From Pseudomonadota bacterium (GTDB lineage Bacteria > Pseudomonadota > Alphaproteobacteria > Rhizobiales > Rhizobiaceae): a DNA stretch of 15,826 nucleotides. The notes under the pieces are model-generated. The model saw nothing but the letters and a program-made list of their open reading frames with translations. It had not been told where the DNA came from and did not search any database. Of the stretch, positions 1-10,340 are shown piece by piece. Both the position numbers and the translations under genes were made by a program. Every line of letters begins with the position of its first letter. Within the stretch, counting starts at the first letter, position 1. The stretch lies in contig JAEWKX010000097.1 of NCBI GenBank assembly GCA_023393575.1, forward strand, positions 1 to 15,826, read 5' to 3'.

Positions 1-178
1 CCTCTCCGTGCCAGAGCGGGTTTTCCAGTTCGTTATTGGTTTCGGTGCTGACCAGGGAGAGATCGGCCTTTCTGAGGATTGCCGCGCCGAAGACCTTGTT
101 GCCGGCGGCAACGCCGCGTTCGGTCAGCGGCAGGATGTCCTGCTCCATGACATCGAGAAGGCGGGCGGCGAGGGACAT
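1..178 (-). CDS. Nucleoside (cytidine/deoxycytidylate-type) deaminase, 5' part only
   Basis: The first 59 codons of a gene that runs off the left edge of the window. The reading is open from the ATG at 178 to the edge. The visible protein begins MSLAARLLDVMEQDILPL, continues with GNKVFGAAILRK, and reaches the motif W-H-G-E at residues 56-59. In the zinc-dependent cytidine deaminase superfamily this H-x-E motif supplies one zinc ligand (His) and the proton-shuttling glutamate; the paired P-C-x-x-C motif would lie outside the window. Substrate cannot be told from this fragment: tRNA adenosine, guanine and other nucleoside deaminases share the motif, and HGE rather than HAE marks a less studied branch. 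It is divergent from the cysG operon, sharing about 190 bases of upstream DNA. Confidence 0.8.
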   Translation of the reverse strand, partial: MSLAARLLDVMEQDILPLTERGVAAGNKVFGAAILRKADLSLVSTETNNELENPLWHGE

Positions 179-301
179 GGGCTTTTCCTTGCGGGTTTGG
201 CGACGCGTGCCGTGGAATCACGCAGGGCGCGCCTCCGGGGGATCGGTGGCTTTTACTCAAGAACGGCGGCAAGCGAGAACAGAAATGTTTGCTGCCATGA
301 C

Positions 302-317
302 AACCGGCATAACGGTT
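302..317. promoter_or_regulatory. Inverted repeat AACCG-N6-CGGTT upstream of cysG
   Basis: A perfect 5-base inverted repeat with a 6-base spacer, AACCG GCATAA CGGTT. It lies in the 194-base divergent spacer between the deaminase gene and cysG, 55 bases before the cysG start. Its placement suits an operator for the sulfite-assimilation operon. No well-spaced -35/-10 pair could be placed with confidence nearby, and short inverted repeats occur by chance. The rest of the spacer (179-301 and 318-372) shows nothing else I can name. Confidence 0.25.
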
Positions 318-372
318 TCTTCCGTCTGTGGCTGCGATGGACGATATTGTGCAACCACGACTGGGAGTCCTG

Positions 373-1805
<1,433 letters not shown>

Positions 1806-1809
<4 letters not shown>

Positions 1810-2120
1810 CAGACAAGGTCTTGACCGCCAATCGCCTGGGCGATGGCATTGCGGTATGGCTTGATGCCAATGGCCGGTGGACGGAAAACCTGCAGGAGGC
1901 ACTGATTGCGCGCCATGCAGAGGCGGTGGCCGCGCTCGAGGCAATCGGCAAGCGCGACTTCGCCGACAACCGGGTGGTTGACGTCAACGTGATCGATGTG
2001 CAGGAGGTGAAGGGGCGGCTTTGGCCGATCCGCCTGCGCGAGCGCATCCGAGCCGCCGGTCCCACCATGGAATACGCAGCCGGCTATCGTCCGGCCGACG
2101 CGGCATTTATCGCAGTCTGA
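1806..2120 (+). CDS. DUF2849 family protein
   Basis: A 104-residue soluble protein, MTDKVLTANRLGDGIAVWLD at the N terminus. It contains a W-x-x-x-L-x-x-A segment, a V-V-D-V-N-V strand-like stretch and an R-G-P-like turn near residue 85 (A-A-G-P-T-M-E-Y). I recognise it as DUF2849, a family found mainly in alphaproteobacteria between siroheme synthase and sulfite reductase genes; its biochemical role is not established. The ATGA overlap with cysG and a 7-base gap to cysI imply translational coupling inside one operon. This placement points to a part in sulfite reduction (assembly, electron delivery or regulation), but that is inference from context. No cysteines or transmembrane segment are seen, which argues against it being an iron-sulfur or membrane partner. 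Confidence 0.85.
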
Positions 2121-2127
2121 GGATACC

Positions 2128-3798
<1,671 letters not shown>

Positions 3799-3808
3799 GG
3801 GGCGGGCA

Positions 3809-4315
3809 ATGACAAGGATCTGGAGAGAAACCGGTTTTGTCGAGAACGATCCCTGGGTGATCGAGACGGAGGAAGTGAAGGCGGCTGCCGAGCAGAAGCC
3901 GCTGCTGACGCTGGATGCGCTGATCGAGAAGGCGGAGGCCAGCAACGACGTCGGCCTCGGCGTGTTGGTCCGGCCGGCCGACGACGTGCGGCGGCTCGAA
4001 CCCTATCTCTCCCGAATTGAAATCGTCGCGGTGGAGTTTCCGGCCTTCAATGACGGTCGGGCGTTTTCACATGCGTCGTTGCTGCGCGAGCGGCTCGGCT
4101 ACAGACAAGAGCTGCGCGCCGTCGGGGACGTTCTGATCGACCAGGTCCCGCTGATGCTGCGGGTCGGGATCGACAGTTTTGCGGTGACGAACGGGACGGC
4201 GCTCGCCCGGCTCGAGGAACAACGGCTGCCGGCAATTCCGGTCCATTACCAACCGTCGGCCCGGCCGGCGGCAGATGGCCCGGCCTACAGCTGGCGACGG
4301 CGATCCGCGTCCTGA
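3809..4315 (+). CDS. DUF934 family protein, sulfite-reduction partner
   Basis: A 168-residue soluble protein beginning MTRIWRETGFVENDPW. It ends with a family-typical segment in which a run of hydrophobic and arginine residues (L-R-V-G-I-D-S-F near residues 114-121) precedes a V-H-Y-Q-P tail. DUF934 proteins typically sit directly after cysI and before cysH in proteobacteria; their role in sulfate assimilation is inferred from neighbourhood and is not well defined biochemically. Here no cysH follows within the window. The ATG at 3809 is preferred over one 15 codons upstream, which lies inside cysI; GAGGGGCGGG stands just before the chosen start. The gene begins 10 bases after the cysI stop. 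The C terminus is rich in Ala, Pro and Arg. Confidence 0.85.
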   Translation: MTRIWRETGFVENDPWVIETEEVKAAAEQKPLLTLDALIEKAEASNDVGLGVLVRPADDVRRLEPYLSRIEIVAVEFPAFNDGRAFSHASLLRERLGYRQELRAVGDVLIDQVPLMLRVGIDSFAVTNGTALARLEEQRLPAIPVHYQPSARPAADGPAYSWRRRSAS

Positions 4316-4346
4316 GACAAGCAGCTTGTTCCGGGCATATTTTTTT
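4316..4346 (+). terminator. Weak hairpin and T-run after the sulfite operon
   Basis: Directly after the DUF934 stop, ACAAG-CAG-CTTGT forms a small stem (4317-4329), and a run of seven T follows at 4340-4346. The gap between stem and T-run is long and the stem is weak for an intrinsic terminator. It may end the cysG operon partially, or the T-run may belong to the fpr promoter region. Confidence 0.3.
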
Positions 4347-4375
4347 GGGGTTCCGCGGCTTATGGACGCGGATAC

Positions 4376-4429
4376 CTTCAAATACGGGGGCGGATAGTAT
4401 ATTTCGCTCGGTAGACAACAGACCAAGCG
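4376..4429 (+). promoter_or_regulatory. Possible fpr promoter and leader hairpin
   Basis: TATATT at 4398-4403 resembles a -10 box, with TTCAAA at 4377-4382 as a poor, closely spaced -35 candidate. Just downstream lies an inverted repeat, CGCT-C-GGT (4405-4412) against ACC-A-AGCG (4422-4429), one mismatch and a 9-base loop, ending 13 bases before the fpr start. It could be an operator or a hairpin in the mRNA leader. No strong ribosome binding site is visible before fpr. The position suggests fpr can be expressed apart from the sulfite operon, but this is tentative. Confidence 0.3.
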
Positions 4430-4442
4430 AGACGCGACCCGC

Positions 4443-5267
4443 ATGAACGCTCCAGCCAAGACGGAAGAATTCGTTGCCCAGAAGCCTGCCAACGTCCCGG
4501 AGGGCGTCTATGTCGAGACGGTCCTGGCGGTGGAGCACTATACGGAGCACCTGTTCCGCTTCCGCATGACGCGGCCGGCCGGCTTCCGCTTCCGCTCGGG
4601 CGAATTTGCCATGATCGGCCTGATGGTCGGCGAGAAACCGATCTACCGCGCCTATTCGATCGCGAGCCCCGCATGGGACGAGGAACTGGAATTCTTCTCG
4701 ATCAAGGTTCAGGACGGCCCGCTCACGTCGCATCTGCAGAAGATCAAGCCGGGCGACACGGTGCTGATGCGCAAGAAGCCGACCGGCACGCTGGTGCTCG
4801 ACGCGCTGACGCCCGGCAAGCGGCTCTACATGTTCTCCACCGGCACCGGCATCGCCCCCTTCGCCAGCCTGATCCGCGACCCGGAGACCTACGAGAAGTT
4901 CGAGGAGGTCATCCTCACCCATACCTGCCGCGAGGTGGCGGAGCTGAAATACGGCTTCGACCTGATGGAAGAGATCCGCAACCACGAGTTCCTGGCGGAG
5001 ATTGTCGGGGACAAGTTGAAGCACTACCCGACCGTCACCCGCGAGGACTACCCGTTCCGCGGTCGTATCACCGACCTGATCGAGAACGGCAAGCTCTTTG
5101 CTGACCTAGCGGTATCTCCGCTCGATCCTAAGGTCGATCGCGGCATGATCTGCGGGTCCAGTGAAATGCTGAAGGATACCAAGGCGCTTCTGGAAAAGGC
5201 CGGTCTCACCGAAGGGGCCAACAGCAATCCCGCCGAGTTCGTCATCGAACGCGCGTTTGTGGGCTGA
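4443..5267 (+). CDS. fpr: Ferredoxin/flavodoxin-NADP+ reductase
   Basis: A 274-residue cytoplasmic flavoenzyme that moves electrons between NADPH and ferredoxin or flavodoxin. The FAD-binding motif R-A-Y-S is at residues 69-72. The NADP-binding turn S-T-G-T-G-I-A-P ends at residue 139, and C-G-S-S at 237-240 corresponds to the usual C-G-S/G-x nicotinamide-site motif. The C terminus ends A-F-V-G, as in the bacterial subclass I enzymes of Rhodobacter capsulatus and Azotobacter, which lack a terminal aromatic residue. Length is typical (about 255-275, here with a short N-terminal extension MNAPAKTEEF). It lies 127 bases after the DUF934 gene in the same direction. An NADPH-ferredoxin route could feed the nearby sulfite reductase, and oxidative-stress or iron-sulfur roles are known for the family. 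Confidence 0.93.
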   Translation: MNAPAKTEEFVAQKPANVPEGVYVETVLAVEHYTEHLFRFRMTRPAGFRFRSGEFAMIGLMVGEKPIYRAYSIASPAWDEELEFFSIKVQDGPLTSHLQKIKPGDTVLMRKKPTGTLVLDALTPGKRLYMFSTGTGIAPFASLIRDPETYEKFEEVILTHTCREVAELKYGFDLMEEIRNHEFLAEIVGDKLKHYPTVTREDYPFRGRITDLIENGKLFADLAVSPLDPKVDRGMICGSSEMLKDTKALLEKAGLTEGANSNPAEFVIERAFVG

Positions 5268-5293
5268 GGCGCGGCACAGTCCAGCACCTGAGC

Positions 5294-5311
5294 GGCCGGG
5301 GCACCCCGGTC
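5294..5311. terminator. GC-rich hairpin between convergent genes
   Basis: GGCCGGG-GCAC-CCCGGTC forms a 7-pair stem (one G-T pair) 27 bases after the fpr stop. Fpr (plus) and the 5450-5722 gene (minus) converge on this 182-base spacer. No T-run follows on either strand, so termination here would be inefficient or Rho-dependent. I see nothing else in 5312-5449. Confidence 0.25.
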
Positions 5312-5449
5312 TCTCGCGTGCTCTCTCGCACCGCCGGAAACATTGAATCTGCAAGGCCGTGGCGGGCGCATGCTGGCGATCGGTTGAACGGGATCATGCC
5401 CGGACAATATCAGCATCCGATGCGGCCATAGCTCTGCAGGCCGTTGCCT

Positions 5450-5722
5450 CTAGCTCTTGTCCAGTTGTCGTACCAGTTGCTGAAGCCGGTCTGAAGCCGG
5501 ATCCGTCGCCTCCGGTTCGAATTTGAGGATGCTGCGATCATGGACCTTGAATTGGTACCAGTCGATCAGCGCGGACGCGATGTCGGCGGCCGACCCGGCG
5601 GTCATATCCACGCCGTTCTCCTCGCACCAGGCTTCAAGAAACCTCTGCAGCAACTTCAGGTCATCGGGCGCAAGCGGCACTGTGGATGGAAAAAGGTTCT
5701 GCTGCAGCATCTCACTATCCAT
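5450..5722 (-). CDS. Hypothetical protein, 90 residues
   Basis: Not recognised with a function. From the ATG at 5722 it reads MDSEMLQQNLFPSTVPLAPD and contains one Trp-Cys pair (W-C-E-E-N-G-V-D) in a helical, acidic middle, then D-W-Y-Q-F-K-V-H-D. It is soluble, without signal peptide or membrane span. The pattern resembles small rhizobial hypothetical proteins with a helix-turn-helix-sized fold, but no DNA-binding motif is clear. An in-frame ATG at 5773 would add 17 residues (to 107). Neither start has a strong ribosome binding site, and the shorter is preferred because the added segment looks low in conservation-type residues. It is the last of a run of small minus-strand genes. Confidence 0.6.
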   Translation of the reverse strand: MDSEMLQQNLFPSTVPLAPDDLKLLQRFLEAWCEENGVDMTAGSAADIASALIDWYQFKVHDRSILKFEPEATDPASDRLQQLVRQLDKS

Positions 5723-5871
5723 GGCAATTACGTCGGCACGGTCGCTTCCTGTCGCGGTGGCCGATGAAGGCATGCATGTCTAGCGTGCTCGGCTTGTGCA
5801 GGTCTTGCCGAACAGTGCCGTATGATTGGAGATGGAGAGAGTGTCTGCGAGCCTGAAGCTGATGTCGGCGT

Positions 5872-6009
5872 TCAGCCGACCAGCCAGGACAGGCCGCCGC
5901 CGATGATGACGAAGACGGCGACAAGCGCGACGAAGCGCCCGGTTCCTGCCTGGGAGTCGATGTTGAAAACCTTGTTCCAGAGTCCCGTATGGTTGTTGGT
6001 TTCCATCAT
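5872..6009 (-). CDS. Small single-span membrane protein, 45 residues
   Basis: A short gene reading MMETNNHTGLWNKVFNIDSQ, then A-G-T-G-R-F followed by one hydrophobic stretch at about residues 27-44 (V-A-L-V-A-V-F-V-I-I-G-G-G-L-S-W-L-V) and the stop. It has a very good ribosome binding site, AGGAGAGG, ending three bases before the first ATG; a second ATG is the next codon. The charge pattern (Lys13, Arg25 before the span, almost nothing after) predicts an N-in single-span inner membrane protein. No family is recognised. Upstream, a TTGACA stands at about 6047-6052 on this strand, though its spacing to TATTAT is too short for a standard promoter. The ribosome binding site and clean span make it a probable real gene. 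Confidence 0.65.
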   Translation of the reverse strand: MMETNNHTGLWNKVFNIDSQAGTGRFVALVAVFVIIGGGLSWLVG

Positions 6010-6101
6010 GCCTCTCCTGTCGAGCCTCCGGACGGGATAATACTTCACACGTCGCTGTCAACCGCCATCCGGTTCTTCTCCGGTCGTGATGCGACACTTC
6101 C

Positions 6102-6311
6102 CTAGGTTCGCGTCGTCTTGCGACCGCGCCTCTTCGGTTCCTCGTCGACCGTCGGTTGTGCCAGGCGCAATGCCTTCAGCTTCTCCGTCTTTTTCTCGCG
6201 AGCCGCGACCTCCGCGGCGAGGATGTCGCGAACAACGGCATTGGTTTGCTCTGCCTTTGCCTGAGCCGAAAGCTTTCCGGGCTTAAAAAATTCTTCCTTG
6301 GTGGCGGTCAT
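6102..6311 (-). CDS. Conserved small basic protein, 69 residues
   Basis: Begins MTATKEEFFKPGKLSAQAKA and is rich in Lys, Arg, Glu and Ala. A charged helix follows (E-V-A-A-R-E-K-K-T-E-K-L-K-A-L-R-L), then a very basic tail ending R-R-G-R-K-T-T-R-T. I recognise the pattern as a small protein common in Rhizobiales genomes and without assigned function. The ATG at 6311 has GAGGAG seven bases upstream. The frame is open far upstream (to 6845), but that extension runs antisense-like through rpsU and is not coding. Its basic, helical make-up and place behind rpsU would suit nucleic-acid or ribosome binding; this is only a guess. Confidence 0.75.
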   Translation of the reverse strand: MTATKEEFFKPGKLSAQAKAEQTNAVVRDILAAEVAAREKKTEKLKALRLAQPTVDEEPKRRGRKTTRT

Positions 6312-6342
6312 GGGATGCTCCTCATGTCTTTCCAGAGGTCGG

Positions 6343-6365
6343 GACGCGGCCACCAGGACCGCGTC
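6343..6365 (-). other. Hairpin downstream of rpsU
   Basis: GACGCGG (T) CC-TGGT-GG CCGCGTC forms a stem of about nine pairs with one bulge, 12 bases after the rpsU stop on the minus strand. No T-run follows. It may act as a 3' stabilising or processing element between rpsU and the 69-residue gene rather than a terminator. Confidence 0.35.
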
Positions 6366-6376
6366 GTGTCGCGTCA

Positions 6377-6613
6377 TCAGCGGCCAGCGACCTTTTTCTT
6401 CGGGGCAGGAAGCAAGCCCTCCCGCTGCGCTTTCTTGCGCGCCAGTTTGCGCGCCCGCCGGACACCTTCGGCTTTCTCGCGCGCCCGCTTCTCGGAAGGC
6501 TTTTCGTAAGCGGTCCGTGCCCGCATCTCGCGGAAGAGCCCCTCTCGCTGCATTTTCTTTTTCAGGACCCGAAGGGCCTGTTCGACATTGTTGTCTCTGA
6601 CGAGTACCTGCAA
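6377..6613 (-). CDS. rpsU: 30S ribosomal protein S21
   Basis: A 78-residue protein of the small ribosomal subunit, [20 protein letters not shown] at the N terminus. The family's basic core ([19 protein letters not shown]) follows, then a long basic alphaproteobacterial tail. The start codon is TTG (6611-6613), with AAGGAG about eight bases upstream; no ATG is available in frame, and Q-V-L-V-R-D-N-N is the family's true N terminus. S21 takes part in initiation and base pairing of mRNA near the 3' end of 16S rRNA. It lies 27 bases after the 94-residue gene, with a short CGGCC-TT-GGCCG stem in between. Confidence 0.95.
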   Translation of the reverse strand: MQVLVRDNNVEQALRVLKKKMQREGLFREMRARTAYEKPSEKRAREKAEGVRRARKLARKKAQREGLLPAPKKKVAGR

Positions 6614-6640
6614 AAAATATCTCCTTTCCGGCCAAGGCCG

Positions 6641-6925
6641 CTATTTCTTGATTCTGATGGAGTTCGGATTGACCCAGGATGATGTGGCCGAAGGGTAGGT
6701 GGGTCGACCTGGTCCCTTGGACGCAGGAGAAGCCGCGCGGTCGATGTCGGCTTCGGTCACACGGCGCTCGAACGTCTCGCTTCCGAAGCGGACGCGATAC
6801 TGGATCATGCCTTGCGCCTCTGGAAGGATCGCCACGATGCGGCATGTCGGTTCCGGTGACATCGTGCGAAAGATTCCGCTTTTCAGAACAACGGTGTCAC
6901 CGATGGAATAGATTGCGCCAGACAT
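6641..6925 (-). CDS. Conserved hypothetical protein, 94 residues
   Basis: Begins MSGAIYSIGDTVVLKSGIFR, a beta-rich start like small SH3/KOW-type barrels: G-D-T-V-V-L-K-S-G then strand-like C-R-I-V-A-I-L-P and Y-R-V-R-F-G-S-E. It ends in a disordered Ser/Pro/Lys tail. The sequence looks like a protein seen beside or upstream of rpsU and cold-shock genes in rhizobia, without known function. A G-D-x-V-x-L-K-S-G opening recalls small proteins that bind nucleic acid or act as YodC-like DUF2158 domains, which begin in the same way. No good ribosome binding site is visible before the ATG (GAAAG at best). It is followed by rpsU in the same direction. Confidence 0.75.
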   Translation of the reverse strand: MSGAIYSIGDTVVLKSGIFRTMSPEPTCRIVAILPEAQGMIQYRVRFGSETFERRVTEADIDRAASPASKGPGRPTYPSATSSWVNPNSIRIKK

Positions 6926-6942
6926 AACAGTCTTTCATGTGT

Positions 6943-6974
6943 AAAAACAAAAGGCCGGGACTGCTCCCGACCTT
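6943..6974 (-). terminator. Rho-independent terminator of the cold-shock gene
   Basis: On the minus strand AAGGTCGGGA-GCAG-TCCCGGCCTT forms a 10-pair stem (one T-G pair) and is followed by TTGTTTTT. It lies 60 bases after the stop of the cold-shock gene and just before the 94-residue gene, so those genes are probably separate transcripts. Confidence 0.85.
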
Positions 6975-7033
6975 CCACATCATCGCCTCTATCGTGCCAG
7001 TACATCCGTGGTCACGAAAGGCAATGAAATTCC

Positions 7034-7243
7034 TTAGACGGCCTGCAGGTTGTCTGCAGAGCTCTTGCCCGAACGCTTGTCCTGGACGATGTCGTAGCTG
7101 ATCTTCTGACCTTCGGTCAGGCCACGCATGCCGGCGCGTTCTACGGCGGATACATGGACGAACACGTCCTGGCTGCCGTTATCGGGCTGGATGAAGCCGA
7201 AGCCCTTGGTGCTGTTGAACCACTTGACGGTACCTGTATTCAT
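7034..7243 (-). CDS. Cold-shock domain protein (CspA family)
   Basis: A 69-residue single-stranded nucleic-acid binding protein, [20 protein letters not shown] at the N terminus. Both RNA-binding motifs are intact: RNP1 K-G-F-G-F-I at residues 13-18 and RNP2 V-F-V-H at 27-30. Length is typical. The ATG at 7243 has GAAGGA close upstream; an in-frame ATG 16 codons earlier would give a non-family extension and is rejected. The gene stands alone between its own promoter and terminator. Family members melt mRNA structure and act as transcription antiterminators, often in the cold. Which csp paralogue it is cannot be told from this window. Confidence 0.95.
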   Translation of the reverse strand: MNTGTVKWFNSTKGFGFIQPDNGSQDVFVHVSAVERAGMRGLTEGQKISYDIVQDKRSGKSSADNLQAV

Positions 7244-7358
7244 GACGATTTCCTTCAATCGCTGGTGGGCCCGGTCGTATTGACCGATCAAAAATCGACA
7301 TTGAGAGGAAATCTGAAACAGCCGGGGCTGCGAACAAAAGTCGCTAGCAAAGTTCGAT

Positions 7359-7388
7359 AATATAAACTTAGCGCTTAAACGGGCTCAA
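7359..7388 (-). promoter_or_regulatory. Sigma-70-type promoter of the cold-shock gene, with long leader
   Basis: On the minus strand TTGAGC (7383-7388) and TATATT (7359-7364) are separated by 18 bases. Transcription would start near 7352, leaving an untranslated leader of about 110 bases before the ATG at 7243. Long structured leaders are typical of cspA-type cold-inducible mRNAs. Confidence 0.55.
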
Positions 7389-7429
7389 ACAAGGGCTAAA
7401 GCAAAATAAAATACGTCGGTACCTTTCAA

Positions 7430-7462
7430 GAAACCGCCGCCCCCGGCGAGGGCGGCGGTTTC
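7430..7462 (-). terminator. Terminator hairpin after gcvP
   Basis: A perfect 13-pair stem, GAAACCGCCGCCC against GGGCGGCGGTTTC, with a 7-base loop, 13 bases after the gcvP stop. On the minus strand it is followed by only a short TTTCTTG, but the stem is very stable. It separates the glycine cleavage operon from the cold-shock promoter. Confidence 0.75.
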
Positions 7463-7475
7463 TGCATCGATCGGT

Positions 7476-10340
7476 CTATTCGGCCGCTTCCGCGTATTCG
7501 CTCATGGGGGGGCAGGTGCAGACGAGGTTGCGGTCCCCGTAGACATTATCGATCCGGTTGACCGGCGACCAGTATTTGTCCACCCGGAACGAGCCCGGCG
7601 GGAAGCAGGCCTGCTCTCTCGAATAGGGACGATCCCATTCGCCAACGAGATCTTCCACCGTATGGGGAGCGTTCTTCAGCGGGTTGTTGGTCTTGTCCAT
7701 GCGGCCCTCCGCGATGGCACGAGCTTCCTCGCCAATAGCCAGCATGGCATCGCAGAAACGGTCGATCTCGGCCTTGGTCTCGGATTCAGTGGGCTCGATC
7801 ATCAGGGTGCCAGCAACCGGCCAACTCATGGTGGGTGCATGGAAGCCGCAGTCGATCAGGCGCTTGGCGACATCGTCCACCGTGACGCCGGCCGACGCGT
7901 TGAGTGGACGTGTGTCGATGATGCATTCATGTGCGACGCGACCGGAATGCGATTTGTAGAGCACGTCATAGGCGCCCTTGAGGCGTGCGGCGATGTAGTT
8001 TGCGTTGAGGATCGCCACCTTGGTCGCCTGCGTCAGTCCTTCACCGCCCATCATCAGGCAGTAGGACCAGGAGATCGGCAGGATCGACGGTGATCCGAAC
8101 GGCGCCGCCGACACCGCCCCGTCGCGACCGTCCGAGGCGAGATGTCCGGGCAGGTAAGGAGCAAGATGCGCCTTGACACCGATAGGTCCCATGCCCGGGC
8201 CGCCACCGCCGTGGGGGATGCAAAAGGTCTTGTGCAGATTGAGGTGGCTGACGTCGGAACCGATGTCGCCGGGGCGGGCGAGGCCGACCATGGCGTTCAT
8301 GTTGGCGCCGTCGAGATAGACCTGGCCGCCGTGGCGATGAGTGATTTCGCAGATCTCCTTCACCGTCTCCTCGAACACGCCGTGGGTGGAGGGATAGGTG
8401 ATCATGCAGCAGGAGAGGTTCGCAGCATGCTCCTCGGCCTTGGCGCGGAAGTCGTCGAGATCGACGTCGCCGTTCTCCTTGGCCTTGACCGGGACCACCT
8501 TCATGCCTGCCATCTGCGCCGAGGCCGGATTGGTGCCGTGCGCCGAGGTCGGGATCAGGCAGACGTCGCGATGGGTATCGCCATTGGCGATATGGTAGTT
8601 GCGGATGGTCAGCAGGCCCGCATATTCCCCTTGCGCGCCGGAATTCGGCTGTATGGAGAAGGCGTCGTAGCCGGTAATCTGGCAGAGCTTCTGCGAGAGG
8701 TCGTCGATCATCTCCTTGTAGCCCAGCGCCTGATCGGCAGGGACGAAGGGATGGATATCGGAGAACTCCGGCCACGTGATCGGCAGCATCTCCGCCGTCG
8801 CGTTGAGCTTCATCGTGCAGGAGCCGAGGGGGATCATCGCGCGGTCGAGAGCCAGGTCGCGATCCGACAACCGGCGGATGTAGCGGGTCATTTCGCTTTC
8901 CGCGCGGTTCATGTGGAAGATCGGATGCGTCATGTAGGCGGACTTGCGCAGGAGGTTCGACGGCAGGCGGTAGGACGGATCGAAGTCCGAGACCTTGAAA
9001 TTGCCGCCGAAGGCGCGCCAGACGGCCTCCAGCGTGGCAGGGCGGGTCCGCTCGTCAAGCGACATGCCGATCTTTGTCTCGCCCACTTTGCGCAGGTTGA
9101 CGCCCTCAGCGACGGCGGCGCGCATGATGAGGCCTTGCATGTGGCCTACCTCGATGGTGATCGTGTCGAAGAAGGCCTCTGGTTCCACGGTGTAGCCGAG
9201 CTTCTCCAGGCCCTTGGCCATCAGCACCGCCTTCTTGTGGACCTGCTGGGCGATAGCCTTCAGTCCGTCCGGTCCGTGAAAGACGCCGTACATCGACGCC
9301 ATCACAGCGAGCAGTACCTGGGCTGTGCAGATGTTCGACGTCGCCTTCTCGCGGCGGATATGCTGTTCGCGCGTCTGTAGCGAAAGCCGGTAGGCACGGT
9401 TGCCGCGGGCATCGACGGATACGCCGACGAGGCGGCCCGGCATGGCCCTCTTGTGGGTATCCCTGACCGCCATGTAGGCGGCGTGCGGACCTCCGTAACC
9501 GACGGGAACGCCGAACCGCTGCGACGAGCCGATGGCAATGTCGGCGCCCATCTCGCCCGGCGATTTCAGGAGCGTCAGTGCCAGCAGGTCCGCGGCCATG
9601 GTAGCCACGGCGCCAGTCTGGTGAAGACGCGCGATCAGGCCTGCGAAGTCCCGAACATGACCATGGGTGCCGGGATACTGGAAGATCGCGCCAAAGACGG
9701 CGACCGGGTCGAGGTCGGTGAAAGGGTCGCCGACAACGACGGTCCAGCCGAGAGGCGCGGCCCGCGTCTCGATCAGCGCGATCGTTTGCGGATGGCATTC
9801 CTTGTCGACGAAGAAAGCATTCGCCTTGGACTTCGCCTGGCGCTGGCAAAGGGCCATGGCTTCCGCGGCGGCGGTCGCCTCGTCGAGAAGCGACGCGTTC
9901 GCGACATCCAGTCCTGTGAGGTCGCAGATCATCGTCTGGAAGTTCAGAAGCGCCTCGAGGCGTCCCTGCGAAATCTCCGGCTGATAAGGCGTATAAGCCG
10001 TGTACCATGCCGGGTTTTCGAGGATGTTGCGCTGGATGACCGGCGGCGTGACCGTGCCGTAATAGCCTTGGCCGATCAGCGAGACCAGAACCTGGTTCTT
10101 GTTGGCTGTCTCGCGCAGCTTGTCGAGCGCTTCGCGCTCGGTCAGCGCCGCACCCCAGGTCAGCGGTTCGGTCTGACGGATGGAGGACGGTACCGTGGCG
10201 TCGATCAGCTTGTCGAGCGTCGGATAGCCGACAACTTTCAGCATCTCCGCCATCTCCGACGGCGAGGGGCCGATGTGGCGGCGGTTGGCAAAATCGTAAG
10301 GCTGGTAATCGGTAAAGTGGAAGTCGGTCGAATTGCTCAT
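7476..10340 (-). CDS. gcvP: Glycine dehydrogenase (aminomethyl-transferring), P protein
   Basis: A 954-residue pyridoxal-phosphate enzyme, the decarboxylating subunit of the glycine cleavage system. It releases CO2 from glycine and passes the aminomethyl group to lipoyl-GcvH. It is the single-chain form, with N- and C-terminal halves that in other bacteria are separate genes. The N-terminal half opens with R-H-I-G-P-S near residues 21-26. The catalytic half carries H-L-N-L-H-K-T-F with the PLP lysine at K704, followed by the glycine-rich G-G-G-G-P-G-M-G-P. Length matches E. coli GcvP (957, lysine 706). The start ATG overlaps the gcvH stop by four bases (ATGA), so translation is probably coupled. 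It is the last gene of the gcvTHP operon. Confidence 0.97.
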   Translation of the reverse strand: MSNSTDFHFTDYQPYDFANRRHIGPSPSEMAEMLKVVGYPTLDKLIDATVPSSIRQTEPLTWGAALTEREALDKLRETANKNQVLVSLIGQGYYGTVTPPVIQRNILENPAWYTAYTPYQPEISQGRLEALLNFQTMICDLTGLDVANASLLDEATAAAEAMALCQRQAKSKANAFFVDKECHPQTIALIETRAAPLGWTVVVGDPFTDLDPVAVFGAIFQYPGTHGHVRDFAGLIARLHQTGAVATMAADLLALTLLKSPGEMGADIAIGSSQRFGVPVGYGGPHAAYMAVRDTHKRAMPGRLVGVSVDARGNRAYRLSLQTREQHIRREKATSNICTAQVLLAVMASMYGVFHGPDGLKAIAQQVHKKAVLMAKGLEKLGYTVEPEAFFDTITIEVGHMQGLIMRAAVAEGVNLRKVGETKIGMSLDERTRPATLEAVWRAFGGNFKVSDFDPSYRLPSNLLRKSAYMTHPIFHMNRAESEMTRYIRRLSDRDLALDRAMIPLGSCTMKLNATAEMLPITWPEFSDIHPFVPADQALGYKEMIDDLSQKLCQITGYDAFSIQPNSGAQGEYAGLLTIRNYHIANGDTHRDVCLIPTSAHGTNPASAQMAGMKVVPVKAKENGDVDLDDFRAKAEEHAANLSCCMITYPSTHGVFEETVKEICEITHRHGGQVYLDGANMNAMVGLARPGDIGSDVSHLNLHKTFCIPHGGGGPGMGPIGVKAHLAPYLPGHLASDGRDGAVSAAPFGSPSILPISWSYCLMMGGEGLTQATKVAILNANYIAARLKGAYDVLYKSHSGRVAHECIIDTRPLNASAGVTVDDVAKRLIDCGFHAPTMSWPVAGTLMIEPTESETKAEIDRFCDAMLAIGEEARAIAEGRMDKTNNPLKNAPHTVEDLVGEWDRPYSREQACFPPGSFRVDKYWSPVNRIDNVYGDRNLVCTCPPMSEYAEAAE

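Noticed and set aside
5780..6097. A 105-codon minus-strand frame across the 45-residue gene
   Set aside because: Arg/His-rich, no ribosome binding site, and in a different frame from the small membrane protein, which has strong start signals.
6102..6845. A 247-codon reading through rpsU into the 69-residue gene
   Set aside because: Only the last 69 codons, after a good ribosome binding site, look like a real protein; the rest overlaps rpsU and the 94-residue gene in another frame.
8142..9380. A 412-codon open frame on the plus strand opposite gcvP
   Set aside because: Shadow of gcvP in high-GC DNA. gcvP is full length with intact motifs, and the plus-strand product has no family features.
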